Positions 22,301 through 33,903 of a stretch of DNA of 64,000 bases are shown one piece after another. Each line of letters opens with the position of its first letter. Within the stretch, counting starts at the first letter, position 1. Below the pieces are notes generated by a model. The model ran no database searches, was not told the origin of the DNA, and worked only from the letters and a program-made list of their open reading frames with translations. A program made the position numbers and the translations under genes. Origin of the DNA: Desarmillaria ectypa (taxonomy: Eukaryota > Basidiomycota > Agaricomycetes > Agaricales > Physalacriaceae); the NCBI GenBank assembly GCA_030407005.1, contig JAUDYN010000003.1, positions 1 through 64,000 of the forward strand. Reading direction: 5' to 3'.

Positions 22301-23299
22301 TTTATGAAGCCCTAAATGTGTTATGAATACACCCCGGGGGTACAGGAAACGACAGGTACTGCTTAGAAGCGGTCTAGAGCATGAAAGCGTTTGTGAAAGG
22401 ATGCAAAAGGCTCCGTATGCAGCTTGAAAACGTGAAAGAAGGACATCTATTAGTGTTTGTCTCTGTAAGCGGATAACCTTTCGGAGATCCGAGTAGGTAA
22501 GCCAGTAGAGACTCGACGCGTGAAAGGATCTTGTTACCACCCCGTCACAACGACAGCCATTTACCAAGGACAGCTGTTTCACAAAGTCGCGAGCCAATGC
22601 TTAAGTCTCTAGCCTAATCCTGTACAATAACGGCGAGTCCCGTAGCGTCGATGATCCATGGGGTAGTGCACATTGGTAGTCTGATCAGTCTAATTTAGTT
22701 GGAAACAAGTATTCTGTAGCGTTGCCGAGCCAAACAATGTCCAAGAGAATGAAAACATCCGAGTCAATCAGAGGGATCTAAGAAGCCACTGGGAGAACGA
22801 CCAGTAATAGCTCTACATAATATAGACACCGATATTATGCAGGCTCGAGAGGTTAAAAAACTTGCCAAGTCACTTGTGGGAAGCAATATCGGAGACTTGA
22901 GATGTAAGAGATCAGCTTCCAGTGTTTCAAATAGCTCCACTAGTTAAGTCTGCACTGAGTCACGTTCTCTCCAGTGATTGAGCATTTAGAACAGAACACG
23001 CCTGCGAGACAACCGAAGATTTACAAAAAAAAAACAAGTTCAGAGCTTCCTTCCGATCGCAAAGACCGGTCGAGACCCAGCACAAGAGTCTGAATTATTC
23101 GGACCAGCAAAATGAGATTCAGAAATCACACACGCGAGATCTCAAGGATGTGAGCTCTAGTGTGAGAGCCAAGTGAGAGCAGCCAAGTATAACTCGGCTT
23201 AGTTCGGCAAGTAGAAGTATTGGACAAATAGGAGCAAAGTGACGTCCAAAAATAGTCTATACCTTTTTCTTCTCGTTTTCATGCGGTCTGAATTATAAG
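19316..23299. other. Gene-poor interval upstream of UTP18
   Basis: Four kilobases with only short frames on both strands and no recognised domain. The last 100 bases are the UTP18 promoter and leader. Confidence 0.35.
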
Positions 23300-25165
23300 A
23301 TGCCGAAACGCGGACCTAAACGCCAGAAGACCTCAGTTGACGACAATGCGAGTAAGGACGATGAAGAGAGAAGGCTGGAGAGCCTGCTTTTTGGGGTACC
23401 GTATGTCTCGGCTGGAAAAGAGATTGTGCTAGAAGACGAAGACGAGGGTGAGGAAGAGAATGAGAAGGAACTTCAGAACCTTACGGATGGAGACGTGTGT
23501 GGTTATCTTTTTTTTATGCCATTATTGTGATAATCTAACTTGTGTTTTTTTCCCAAGCTGTTCTTCGTGGACGATGAAGCTGGTCCTTCTGGTGAGGCTA
23601 GCGGGGATGAGGAAAATGACAACGAGAAAAACGAGGAAGAAGAAGGAAACGATGATGATGGCAACGATACCGACGATGAGGGAGCAGAGCCGGTAGAGCG
23701 ACAGGCCAAACCTGAGCCCATACTCTCCTCTCGCAAAAAGCCAGCATGGACGGACCCTTCCGATCCTCCCGTCGTTTCCCTCGTCGCGTCCAAGCGCTCA
23801 CGAAAACTCCGTGATGCGCCCTCTGAAACGACACTGTCAGGCCGAGAGTACGAGTCCCGCCTTCGCCGCCAATTTGAACGCATACATCCAGCTCCAGCGT
23901 GGGCCAAGAAACGACGACGCGAAGGCGAAGACGATGACGATAACGATGACAGTTTATTCACGTCAACGGCGGGGATACTTTCACGGCAGACCCGACGCAC
24001 ACTCTCGCCTGGGATCCTCGCCATCGAGCGACTTCGGGACGTCAACCAGTCCTCGCAAAAAGCCGACGTCAAATCCCTCGTCTTTCATCCCAGCGAACGT
24101 GTTCCCGTACTCGCAGTCGGCACGTCGGATCGTCGAGTGCGCTTATACAACGTCGACGGACACACCTCTCCGCTCCTGCAAACACTGCATATACCCACCA
24201 TCCCCTTCACATCTCAATCATCCGTCTCCTTCCATCCATCAGGGTCACACCTCCTCCTTACTGGTAACCGTCCTTACTACGCCGTGTATGACCTCCAATC
24301 TGGGGCTCTCAAAACGCACAATGGGTTATGGGGAACGCGATTCTCCACCCCAGGAATTGCCAAGGCGGAGTGCATGGAGATAACAGCATTTTCACCTACA
24401 GGCGAGATGCTGGCTGTGGCAGGCCGAGGGGGGAACGTGCATCTTGTCGATTGGCGGAGCGGGGGCGGGCAGGTTGTCGGGACGCTCAAGTGTGGGGCGG
24501 GGGGCGGGATTCGGGAACTGTGGTGGACGAAAGAAGGTGAGGAGGAGGGCTTGGCGGTGCTCTCGGGAGACGCCGAGGTTTGCTTATGGGATGTTGGTCA
24601 GCGAAGGTGTGTGAGACGGTGGCGGGACGAGGGCGGGTTCAGAGGAGCGGGTCGTGCCATGGCCGGGACTACGACGGGCGGTTGGATGGCTATTGGGTAA
24701 GCACTATCCCCCTTCATCATGCTCTCGTCATTGACTGTGAGTTTATTATTAAGTTCAAATTCAGGGTTAGTGAACATGTACACCGCCGACGCATTCGCTA
24801 GCACTAGTAGTACCGCCCAACCAAAACCGACCAAAACTATCGGCAATTTGACTACTGCGATATCAACGTTACGCTTTAACTATGATGCACAGTTAATGGT
24901 TATAGCCAGCCGGGAGAAGAAAGATGCTATGAAACTGGTTAGTTGTTCCCGTTCCTTGCCCTCATTCATTTATCCATTCATTTATTACATTTCATTCTAG
25001 ATACATCTTCCATCGCTCACAGCCTTCTCTAACTGGCCTACATCAAGTAGTCCTATTGGACACGTCACCGCTGTAGACTTCTCTCCGCGAAGCGATTATC
25101 TTGCTATTGGGAACACCAAAGGAAGGGTATTGCTTTATCACCTAAAGGACTACGGCAAGTCGTGA
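23300..25165 (+). CDS. UTP18: U3 snoRNP / SSU processome protein Utp18 (WD40)
   Basis: Nucleolar WD40 protein of the UTP-B module in the small-subunit processome, needed for early 18S pre-rRNA cleavages. Four exons give 560 residues: 23300-23494, 23558-24696, 24754-24937 and 25001-25165. The N-terminus is basic (PKRGPKRQK), then comes RRLESLLFG and a long Asp/Glu-rich tract (about residues 50-105). Beta-propeller repeats follow from KSLVFHPSERVPVLAVGTSD onward. The C-terminal signature is diagnostic: PKPTKTIGNLTTAISTLRFN, IASREKKDAMKL, then FSNWPTSSSPIGHVTAVDFS. The acceptor at 24753 was chosen because it restores the expected Gly-Ser-Asn-Ser-Gly turn. It converges on SPO22 with about 260 bases between stop codons. 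Confidence 0.96.
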
Positions 25166-25423
25166 TTTCATGGTAAAAGTAGAATGATCATCATATGATA
25201 CTATTGCCGTGACAAGTAAAAGTATGCGTATGATGATTACCCATAATGATGATACGTACATAAGAGGGACGGGTAACAGAACAGTCGGCGCTACGTCAGA
25301 CAGAAGGCGGCGCGAGATCACAGATCAAGAACAGGGAACAAAGAACAAAGACGGAGACAAAGATGCAATAGCAACAAGACCAAAGAGCAAGAGCCAGAGC
25401 CACAGGCCAGAAGCATCGCACAT

Positions 25424-28400
25424 TTACCCATTCGCACATCTCTCCAACAAGCGCATATACGTATCCGAGATCTGCCCCACCAATATGTCAAACCCCAACT
25501 TCCCAGAAGAAAAATAATCAAAAACATACCTTTTCTGCTCGTTCCTTTCCCCCAGGCACGTACCTACAGATAACAGTGCTCGATTCGAACCATCTCTTAG
25601 CTTCATCAAACGCCGATGACCTACACATACACACAGTTCACATAAGCTCCAGGTGATGATAAGAAAAAGGAAATCAGACTCTAAACATTCAAACCCAACG
25701 TTATACGCCGTGCTCAACAGCCAGAAACGCTCGTCCATGGGGTAAGGCTACGGAGAGGGGGGGAGAAGGAGTAAAAGCACCATGAAAACACACAGCAAGC
25801 TCCAAACGCTCACCTCATCGCTTCCAGCACTTCCCTCAATAACTCCGACAGCCTGCTCAATGTACCCGATCGCCTTGAGCCGATCATTCCTAGCTATCAT
25901 AATCGTGCACAACGCCCTCAGCCACCTCGAGAACTTGTCAATCGAGAGCGAGTTGTGATCGAGGCTCGCGCGGAGGATGGACTGGTGCACGATCGTTCCA
26001 ACAAGCAATCCAAACAACGGCGACGACTCACCTCCAGACCCACGTAAAGAACTACCGGAAAAAGTACATATTTAGTCTATGTAGCAGTTGGAAGTAAGTC
26101 CTTGATACGTACCATTGATCGGGCAATCCTTCCTCATCCACTGCGACGGATGTCCCAAATAAGCCCGCGGATCAGAGAGGGAAACGGCCAACGAGAAAGA
26201 AAAACCTTACAAGAATATCCGCAATCGCCTCGTACGTGCTCGCCACCAACGGGCCAGCCTTAACCGTATCCTACCAAGAACATTATCAAACAAGTCCAAC
26301 AAAAGTAAAGCACCAAACTTACCCCAACGACCCTGCCCACCGCCTCCCACTCCCCCAACCTGACCAACATCTCCACCTCAAACACTCTCAGCGTGTGCAA
26401 AAAATACCCCACCCTCACCATATCATTCTCATCCGTAATCACTCCCTTCCCCTGGATCTCCTCAACCCTCTCCCGACACGTCCGGATTTCCGAGGATATA
26501 TCACGTATCCGGGCCTTTTTGTCACGAGTACCAGGTCCAGATAAGGGGAAAACACGGAAAAATATAAGGGAAAGGCTTCTCACATTGATATTGGTCTCCG
26601 AGTCGGGTTCCCGAGATTGCCGGAGTGCGAAGACTAGAGTAAAAAGATAGAAATGGGGTTAAGTGGGAAAAGGGAAGGGGGGAACTCACTCCGGCCGGAG
26701 ACTCCGGAGAACGACGCAATGATGAGATGTAAATAAACTTCCGCATCGACGTCTACAGGTGATGTGGATGATGCCTGACAACACGTTTCTAGCAGCTGGA
26801 AAAATATCGTAGAATCAGTCATCCCATCTCCTCATCCCATCCCTTGATGACTCACATCCCGTGCTATATCAAACAAATCCGAGATCCGTTCCTCGCAGCC
26901 CGAGCCTTCCCACTCCGAACATCCTTGTACAGCGCAGTTGAATGCTGTTCTCCATAACCACGAGACATCTTTGGTTATCAGATTCAGCGCCTTTTGGGTG
27001 TTGGCAGCTTCGATGAGGATCTTCGCTTTTAGGGGACGGTGCGGTGGTTATTCTCAATTATCTACACACTGGGATCGAAGGTCGACTTACCCGTCTGGAA
27101 ATGTTCCACCATCGTACCGATAAGGATTGGTCTGAGATTTAATTAACGAGAGAAGGGTAAGGGGCGGGAAGCAGGAAAACATCCGACGTACTTATCAGCG
27201 GCAGGCTCGGTAAGCAATCTGAGCACAAGCTTGATGATGCACCGAAGCAATGACATCGCTTCCAGCACAGTCTCACCGCTCTTTGAAAGTTTCAGGGTCT
27301 TGAGAAGAGCTTCCAGGGCAGCTAGAAGGATCCGTCTGTTCTGGGACTCATGTGAAATCTGCGTGGCTAGAAGGAGCATCTTTCGGTCGAAATCTGGTGA
27401 TTTCATCATGTCCTGGACAGCTCTAATGGCTAGAGAGCGTGGTAACGTTATGCAATGGAGCGCCCATGGTAAGAACAGAACAAACGGACCTTCATCATCG
27501 ATGCCTTGGCAGAGTAGAATGAATGCTTCAAACTTCAATTCCTCGTGTAACGATCAACCGCTTACCTTGATGAACGGCAGTAAGGAATATAACATAATTA
27601 GTAGCTGCTTCGGTGATGGGACAGCGGCGGATGACGGCGGAAGCTTTGGCATACTCTCGGTGCTCGATATAACAAAGTGCCGCTTTCCGGTGACATTTCG
27701 AGCTACTCGCCGGGCAGTTCTTTCGGAATAGCTTGTGACTACCGGCAATAAACCAATCTGCCGCGTCCGACCATCTCTTTGCGTGATAGTGACGATCACC
27801 ATATTGCCATAAAAGCTAAAAAAGAAAAAAGGGACACGAGGGGGGTTATATTGCAAAAAAAAACGGATAAGCGAATAAGAGAACGCACCGTAAGACATGC
27901 TGTTGCCGGTACACTCGGAAGTTCGTAGTCTGCTTCGTAAATGGCTAAAAGGAGGGCGATGAGATATTTCCAATCAGTCGGGGGATACTTAGCTGGAAGG
28001 TTCACTGACATGTGAACGTCGAATCGATGGCCGCCATTGCTCTGGCGTGGTCTTCGTCCTTTGAGCAATGAACGATCAGCGAGAGAAGCAGTCGGTCAAC
28101 ATGACCGCAAGACCGGTCAGGACATGCTAGAGCCCGTTTCAGACAGTGTTGATTGACGGCAGTAACGAGGGCGCTGAATCACGGAACCTGTTTAGCATTT
28201 GCTTTACCTGAGACACATGTACTAACTGTTGGTGGCTGATTGTTCGCAAGTCCTGTAGAACGCTGACATGCTGTGAGCATGCCTATCTAGGCTACGTCGA
28301 AAGTACCGAGCTTACTCAGTTATTCTCGACTCCGTTAATTCCATGTGATCAATTATAGACTTGAATGCTAAACGAAAGTTATCAGGTTAGCGATACATAA

Positions 28401-30155
28401 TAGCCAAGTTGAAATATATGAATAAAGGCATCAGTCAGATCGTTTTACATGCACTGACCATCTAACAGAGCTGGCTCGCCAGCTTTGCGCCGTTTAAGAA
28501 TAGCCAATCGCAGCCATCGAAGTTCTTGATATTCGGAGCTTGCCTATAAGATTTCAGGGTAGGGAAGAGTCGAGAGCGCTAGGTGAGCATACGGGATCAT
28601 CTGAGGAATCTATGGATGGGACGAGTTCCTCAAGTGTTGCTTCTGCTCTGTCGTATGACCCCGAAAGGAAATACGCTCTTGCTGCATATGCTTCTTGAGC
28701 CGCGACAGTAGGATCCAAGGCACAAAATACAAACCTAGAGTTCTCAGCATCGATATCTGATAAACCATCGTGAGAGTCGGTACTGAATAGCAAGGATGTA
28801 CACGACCTTTAGTTGTGGTACGCCGGATATGGCCGAGTCATCTAGTTGGTCCGCCATGGTGAACGCCTTCTGTAACCACACCACAGCATCTGCAGGTTTC
28901 GCTCCGTTGTTGTCCGAAGTGGCGTGACTTTTTAATATGGCCCTCCCAATACCATGGAACTTGGTAGCCAGAAGAGTACGCTGATATTTGATGTGAACAA
29001 TGGGGCGAATCATTATTCCAAAAGTAGACTTACATCATGAGGTGGTAGCAGAGCGAGACGCTGGTCATCGTCTGTTGTGATACACATGAGACCCCATGTC
29101 GGCATTCCTTTTAGAACGGAACACAGCACATACCCGTTATCTTTGAAGACATGAAATCAGCTACGGTCTGATTTCCTTCCTTCCATGCCTGAAAAGGGTA
29201 GGATGATCAGTAGGGGATGTGTCAGCGATCCAGGGAGAGAATCCTTACAGCCTCCATTCGACTGGAGAAGTAGACTACTATAGCACGCGCTCTAGCCTGT
29301 CGATGTGTTCCATCCGGGTCCGGCGCGTTTCGCAAGAGCTCTTCAAACTAAACCAAAGTGCGTATTGAATCGAACGGAGACAGAAAAAAACGATCAGTAA
29401 TATGAACCTTTGCGGCGCTAGTGAGCACACTGCCAGCAATATCGTTGTTTCCTAGTTCTGACATTGAAAGCATTTAAACTCAGCGTAGAATAAAAATTAT
29501 ATATATATAAAGTGCCGATCACAGACCTGAGAGAGTGGCGCCCGTCTTGCTTGCCATCTGGAGAACATGGAGAAGGGCTAATAAGGGATAAGCTACGCAG
29601 CAAGGGAAACGGCCTTGGATACACACATTCTATCCCCGGCTTCGTTTCTAACCCTGCTTCAACCAGACGGAAAGCGGCAAGTCTGACTGAAGCACGGAAC
29701 GAATAAGCGATAAAGATCAAATATGCAGGTGCCACGGTGAGCTTACGTGCCGCGACAACAGCCCGGCCGTCGTCCTCGGGGCATTTGCGGACTAGACTTG
29801 ATATGTTCCACAGATTGACACCTTCAATGGATTTGTAGATATATGCCAACAGAATGGAAAAAACGCGCCTTCTTGATCCAATCCGTCAGCGAACTCGGCG
29901 CAGTCCTTGCCTGCCCTCGGCCTCTGTTCCGTAAACGATTCCGCGAGAGAGGCGACCCGATGGAGATTCTTCACCAGTGTCGGTCGGACCGTCGCACTGG
30001 GGTCTTCGAGCTGGGATTTCGCGCTTATCAGCAGATCTGGGGTGATGCGTCAATTAGCCTCGTTGCTGGGGCACAGCACTTCCAGCCTCACCCTTAATGG
30101 ACTGGAACTTGTGTTGCAGACCGTGAGCAGACCGTTTCTTGGCCGTCGACATCAT
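25424..30155 (-). CDS. SPO22: Meiotic crossover scaffold Spo22/Zip4 (TPR protein)
   Basis: Member of the SPO22/ZIP4 family, a TPR scaffold of the ZMM group that acts on meiotic chromosome axes to promote crossovers and synapsis. The minus-strand gene has some twenty small exons. It starts at the first of two ATGs (30155) with STAKKRSAHGLQHKFQS. Readable blocks in order: an early GVNLWNISSLVRKC, then AALRLAAFRLVEAG, AILKSHATSDNNG with a following WLQKAF (TPR-like), AYFLSGSYDRAEATLEELV, SLAIRAVQDMM, LETCCQASSTSPVDVDAEVYLHLI, and a C-terminal block AKRWFESSTVICRYVPGGKE followed by a short ISDTYMRLLE tail. The intron between exons 2 and 3 appears to use a GC donor (about 29850). Expression is expected in meiosis. 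The exact boundaries of the middle exons are not resolved. Confidence 0.93.
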
Positions 30156-30301
30156 GAAAGGGCCTAGGTTCAAATCACGGTCACGGTCACGGCATTGTCA
30201 CCCCCAATGATTTAATTTCCATTCTGGGCATACCACTTCCATTTCCGCGCACAAGTGCCCAAGTTCGCCTTAGCCTTGACTGTTTCATTTAACAGCTGGC
30301 A

Positions 30302-30833
30302 ATGGACGCTGGAAACCCCCCTCCTGCCGATGCTGTCGAGCGGGCAAATACCGTGGGTGATTCGCCGTGGTGGTCAAAAAAAATTTGTATGTCGATGTCG
30401 GTTTATTCTAGGAAGGTCGCAAGGAAGGACTTTTTGCGGGTCTGACTTCGGCGTTAGCCTCAGGCGAGCCTCTGTCTGTTTCTCACACAGCACCCGTTAC
30501 TGAGCTCAGTATCGTCTTCGTTTTCTAGGTCTCATTGGGGCCAAGCTCATGGGTCTCAACCGGAGTAAAACTGTCGTCACTATCGTCCGTGAGTCAAGTG
30601 CGCAGTGTATATTATAATATCATACCATTGTTATCATTTCGCAGTATCAGGTGCCTTGTCCGGGTATTATTTCACGGAGGTCTGTCCTCTCGCATGGAGC
30701 ATCCCTCCCATATGACGAGCCTAACGTATTACAGGCATTCACCCAAACAGCCCTTAAGCAACTCCAAGTAGAGTGGGAGAAGCGTCAAAAGGAACCATCG
30801 CAGGATCGTCCCGGCGAGGAACCGCCGGCATAA
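30302..30833 (+). CDS. Small membrane protein of unknown function
   Basis: Four exons splice to a protein of about 90 residues. The first (30302 to about 30382) encodes a Pro/Ala-rich start with DSPWWSKK. The second begins after CTAG near 30529 with IGAKLMGLNRSKTVVTIV. A short third exon gives SGALSGYYFTE, and the last encodes AFTQTALKQLQVEWEKRQ and a charged Pro/Glu tail, ending in TAA. One hydrophobic, Gly-rich segment spans the second and third exons, which fits a single-pass or hairpin membrane protein, possibly mitochondrial. The family is not recognised. It is divergent from SPO22, whose ATG lies only 147 bases away, so the two likely share a bidirectional promoter. Confidence 0.6.
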
Positions 30834-31943
30834 CCGGTGGAAACCGTGCCTCAAAATCCATTTTGTCGTGGAAACCAAGGTGGAAAGGCAATATGTACGA
30901 CGCGGACCCTGTATATTTACTGCTGGCTTGTCATATGTATGCATATGATGGGGGGACACCCTTCTCTACCTCAATTGTGTCGTATACGTTAAGTAACACT
31001 GGGCGCTTCGAAATATTTTTTTTTCTTCTTCCGTGCAAGGGTGTCCGGCTGTGTCAAGTCATCGACATTACGCCGTGGCCCCTCTTCCCGGTACGTATCC
31101 AATCCTTTGCATAACGTGGCAGCGAACCACAAGTGTCATTCATGCGAATACCATTTTCCCTGGACAACGGGTAATCCAGACAGAAGAACAATTCCAACCC
31201 TCCCCCCTCAACTTGCGATGGAAAGGAGGGGGGGCTAGGTTGGTCCCGATGGCTCAAGTAACTCCGAATCATCGAACACCAGAGATTGTTATATTATTAC
31301 ATTCAACCCTTGTGATATCAATAAGTCGGCCGCTTTTTTTATTAGTCCTGAACACTGTCTGATTCAACAGCACTGCATACATAGCCCCCCCGCGATTGAA
31401 AAAAAAAAAAAAAGGAATCACTCCTTATGCAGATGTTCCACCTTCCATCCACCGTTTGCAATATATTGACAGGACCCATTACCCCTTTCGAAATTCTGCA
31501 CATGCAAGAGGGTAGGAGTCATTATAGATAAGGTTTACAGACATCTCATTTTAGCCGACGGCGGAATGACCCGCTGCTACTTTCAACTCAGTACATGTTC
31601 CGTTCGGTCTTAGCTTTTTGTCTTCAAATCGACGTTAGGAGCCGAGTGCGGGAGGGTATTTCGTTACATTGCAAACCCAGTCCCGACCAAATACGTAGCT
31701 GTCAAAGTATCCTACAATTTCAGGGTAAGGAGAACGTTACTTATAGCGACGAAGGATGTAAATACAACAGAATAAGTGAGATAATGCGGTATGTATGTAT
31801 GTATGTATGTATGAGTGTAATGCAATTGTGATGATTGATTGGAATGCAAAGTACGTGCGATGAAGGTCCCGAAAGATGTTGCGTGGGTAACATGATGGAC
31901 GAGTCGTAAAACGCGAAGCTTTTGAATATTATCATTACTTTCT
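30834..31943. other. Intergenic with simple repeats
   Basis: The 3' flank of the small membrane protein and of the cyclin gene. It contains an A-run near 31398-31413 and an (ATGT)n microsatellite at about 31790-31813. No gene is supported. Confidence 0.6.
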
Positions 31944-33903
31944 TTAATACCCACGGCTGCGATACCAATTATCGTTATGAAGCGTATAACGAGGCGGAGA
32001 GCGGGGGGCTGTAGAGTAAAACTGGACTCCCGGGGGGCCAGCATTAGCGAAAGGTGCAGGGATAGGACTAGGCGTATTATCATTATTGTAGTGGCGGCTT
32101 GGCTGAGGGTGATGGAGGGGCGGTAGAACGACTTGGGGCGTCCAGGCAGTTTCATGAAAGTGTGGAAGTACATGCGATGATTCGAGATTCATATGCACAT
32201 CATTCGGACTCGTCGACGCAGACTGAATGTTAACAGGCATCGACGCACGCTGGGGGCAACAAGGAACGCTCGATGACGGCGGCGGAGGACGATGATAGCG
32301 CAGCCTGGGCCGACGAAAGCGGTCCTCCTCATCCAAAGGCGAGCCTGCGAGGGTATAAAAGTACAGATTCTAGAAAGGAAGACCTATTAGCAAAAAAAAA
32401 AAGACGAAAAGAAAGGGAATCTCACCTCGGGTACAGCATTCCGAGTGCCTTCGCTCGCATTATACGCCGTGATGAGCGTTTGAGGTACGGTGTCCCTTTT
32501 AATCGGTACCCAAGGCGAAGACGACGAGGACGTCGGTGGGGCCCGTGAAGGAGATTGCAGGGACATCTTAGCAAACGATTGCAAGCCTTCGAGCGGCGAA
32601 TGCGAGTTGGAAGCCGAACCATTAGTCGAACACGAGGGCTCTGGAATCTGCAGGGAGATTGCGGCGGGCCGTTTGGAAGGTAACTGGGAGAAACTTGCGC
32701 TCGTGGGAGAGAAAGCGGCCTCTGCTGTGCGCTTCGAACCTGATTTGTAGAAGGGGGACGGTTCAGAAGGAGGAGGGTAATCAGGACGGGAAATCTGGTT
32801 GGGTGATGTAGAACGGGCCCGAGGTGAAGGAATAGCGTAGCGGGAAGAGTAGCTTCGTGTGGTAGGCGAGCTGGTAGCGGCAAGTCGCGAGGACCGGGCC
32901 GGGGTGCGTGATTTCCGGAAATGGCGACAGTCCCTCTCCTTGGCCAGTACAAGTCCCTTGAGCAGACTCAGCCACGACTCGTAGGTCTTTTTGTCGACAT
33001 ATAAATTGAAGTCGACGCCCATGAGAAACTCCCGCTCCATCCGGTTTATCTCGGACAGCTCAATGCCAGACACCTCGGACCACGTTTTATTCGTATATGT
33101 ATTGCTGAAAAAGCTGTCAGAGACGTGTCATGACGCGTAAACAAACGGGAGGAACTGACTCGTCAAGAAATTTATTCGCCATCATGAGTGCAGCCACGGC
33201 TATTCGGAATTCACTGCCAGCCTGGGCCGGTGTCCCGTTGTTTCGGTCTTTGAGTCGGTAAATGTAGTGAAGTGAGAGGACAATAACGGAATGTGAGACC
33301 TGGGTTGTCTCGAGGAGTTTCTGCATGAACTGAACAAAGGTCGGCGTCGCGACGAGCTGGAGGTTGCCAGCTGTCGCCGGTCGGTTAAGAAACGGGGAAT
33401 TCGATCCTTGTTCAGGCGTAGAGGACGCGAACCAAAGATAACAGATCATCTCGCAAGTTTTCTCGGCAATGAAACGTGCTGAACGCGTCCGGGAGACGTC
33501 CAGCCAGTCAATGGACATGTCGAACGCGGGCGGTTTCGTGGTGGCAAGTGGAGGAAGTCGAGTTGACTCTGGAGAATAAGTCGGTGGTGGGACATCGTCT
33601 GGTGGAGTTACTAGAACAATAAATGAGTCAATTAGCATTGAAAACAAAAAAGCAAAAAAGGGACACACAGGGTGGCATTGCAGACGCTAAATGTCGAACC
33701 GAGAGCTGACGATCAAAGTGGGCTATTGAAGGCAGCGTCGGATGGAGCAGTTGCACCTTTCTCCGTTCAAAGGTTGAGGTCATCGGTGGGGTAAGGGGTA
33801 CGTCCTTGTGTCGCCAGTGCAGCGACCAGGACGACAGTAGCTCGGTAGGCAGGGCATTCATTGTGCAGGAATGAGGGAAGGAGGACGGTGTATAAAAGGC
33901 CAT
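31944..33903 (-). CDS. Pho85-type cyclin (Pcl/Clg1-like)
   Basis: A cyclin that would bind and direct a Pho85/CDK5-class kinase. The start was taken at ATG 33903 (AFYTPSSFPHS). After an intron ending near 33610 comes a Pro-rich stretch, then the cyclin box: RSARFIAEKTCEMICYLWF, FVQFMQKLLETTQVSHSVIV, EFRIAVAALMMANKFLDD, and, after an intron at about 33150, NTYTNKTWSEVSGI and INRMEREFLMGVDFNLYVDK. This arrangement is the Pho80/Pcl type, nearest to the Clg1 group. A long Ser/Pro-rich, probably disordered tail follows, and the last exon is His/Pro/Asn-rich and ends at TAA 31944. Tail phosphorylation could control stability; that is inferred. Confidence 0.88.

Noticed and set aside
23503..24072. 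189-codon minus-strand frame, Ser-rich
   Set aside because: Antisense shadow of the acidic and basic tracts of UTP18.
31786..31815. (ATGT)n tract considered as a regulatory or CRISPR-like repeat
   Set aside because: It is a simple microsatellite without spacers.
32387..32952. Overlapping long minus-strand frames in the cyclin tail
   Set aside because: One frame continues the cyclin box; the other is a Pro/Arg-rich shadow of the same low-complexity DNA.
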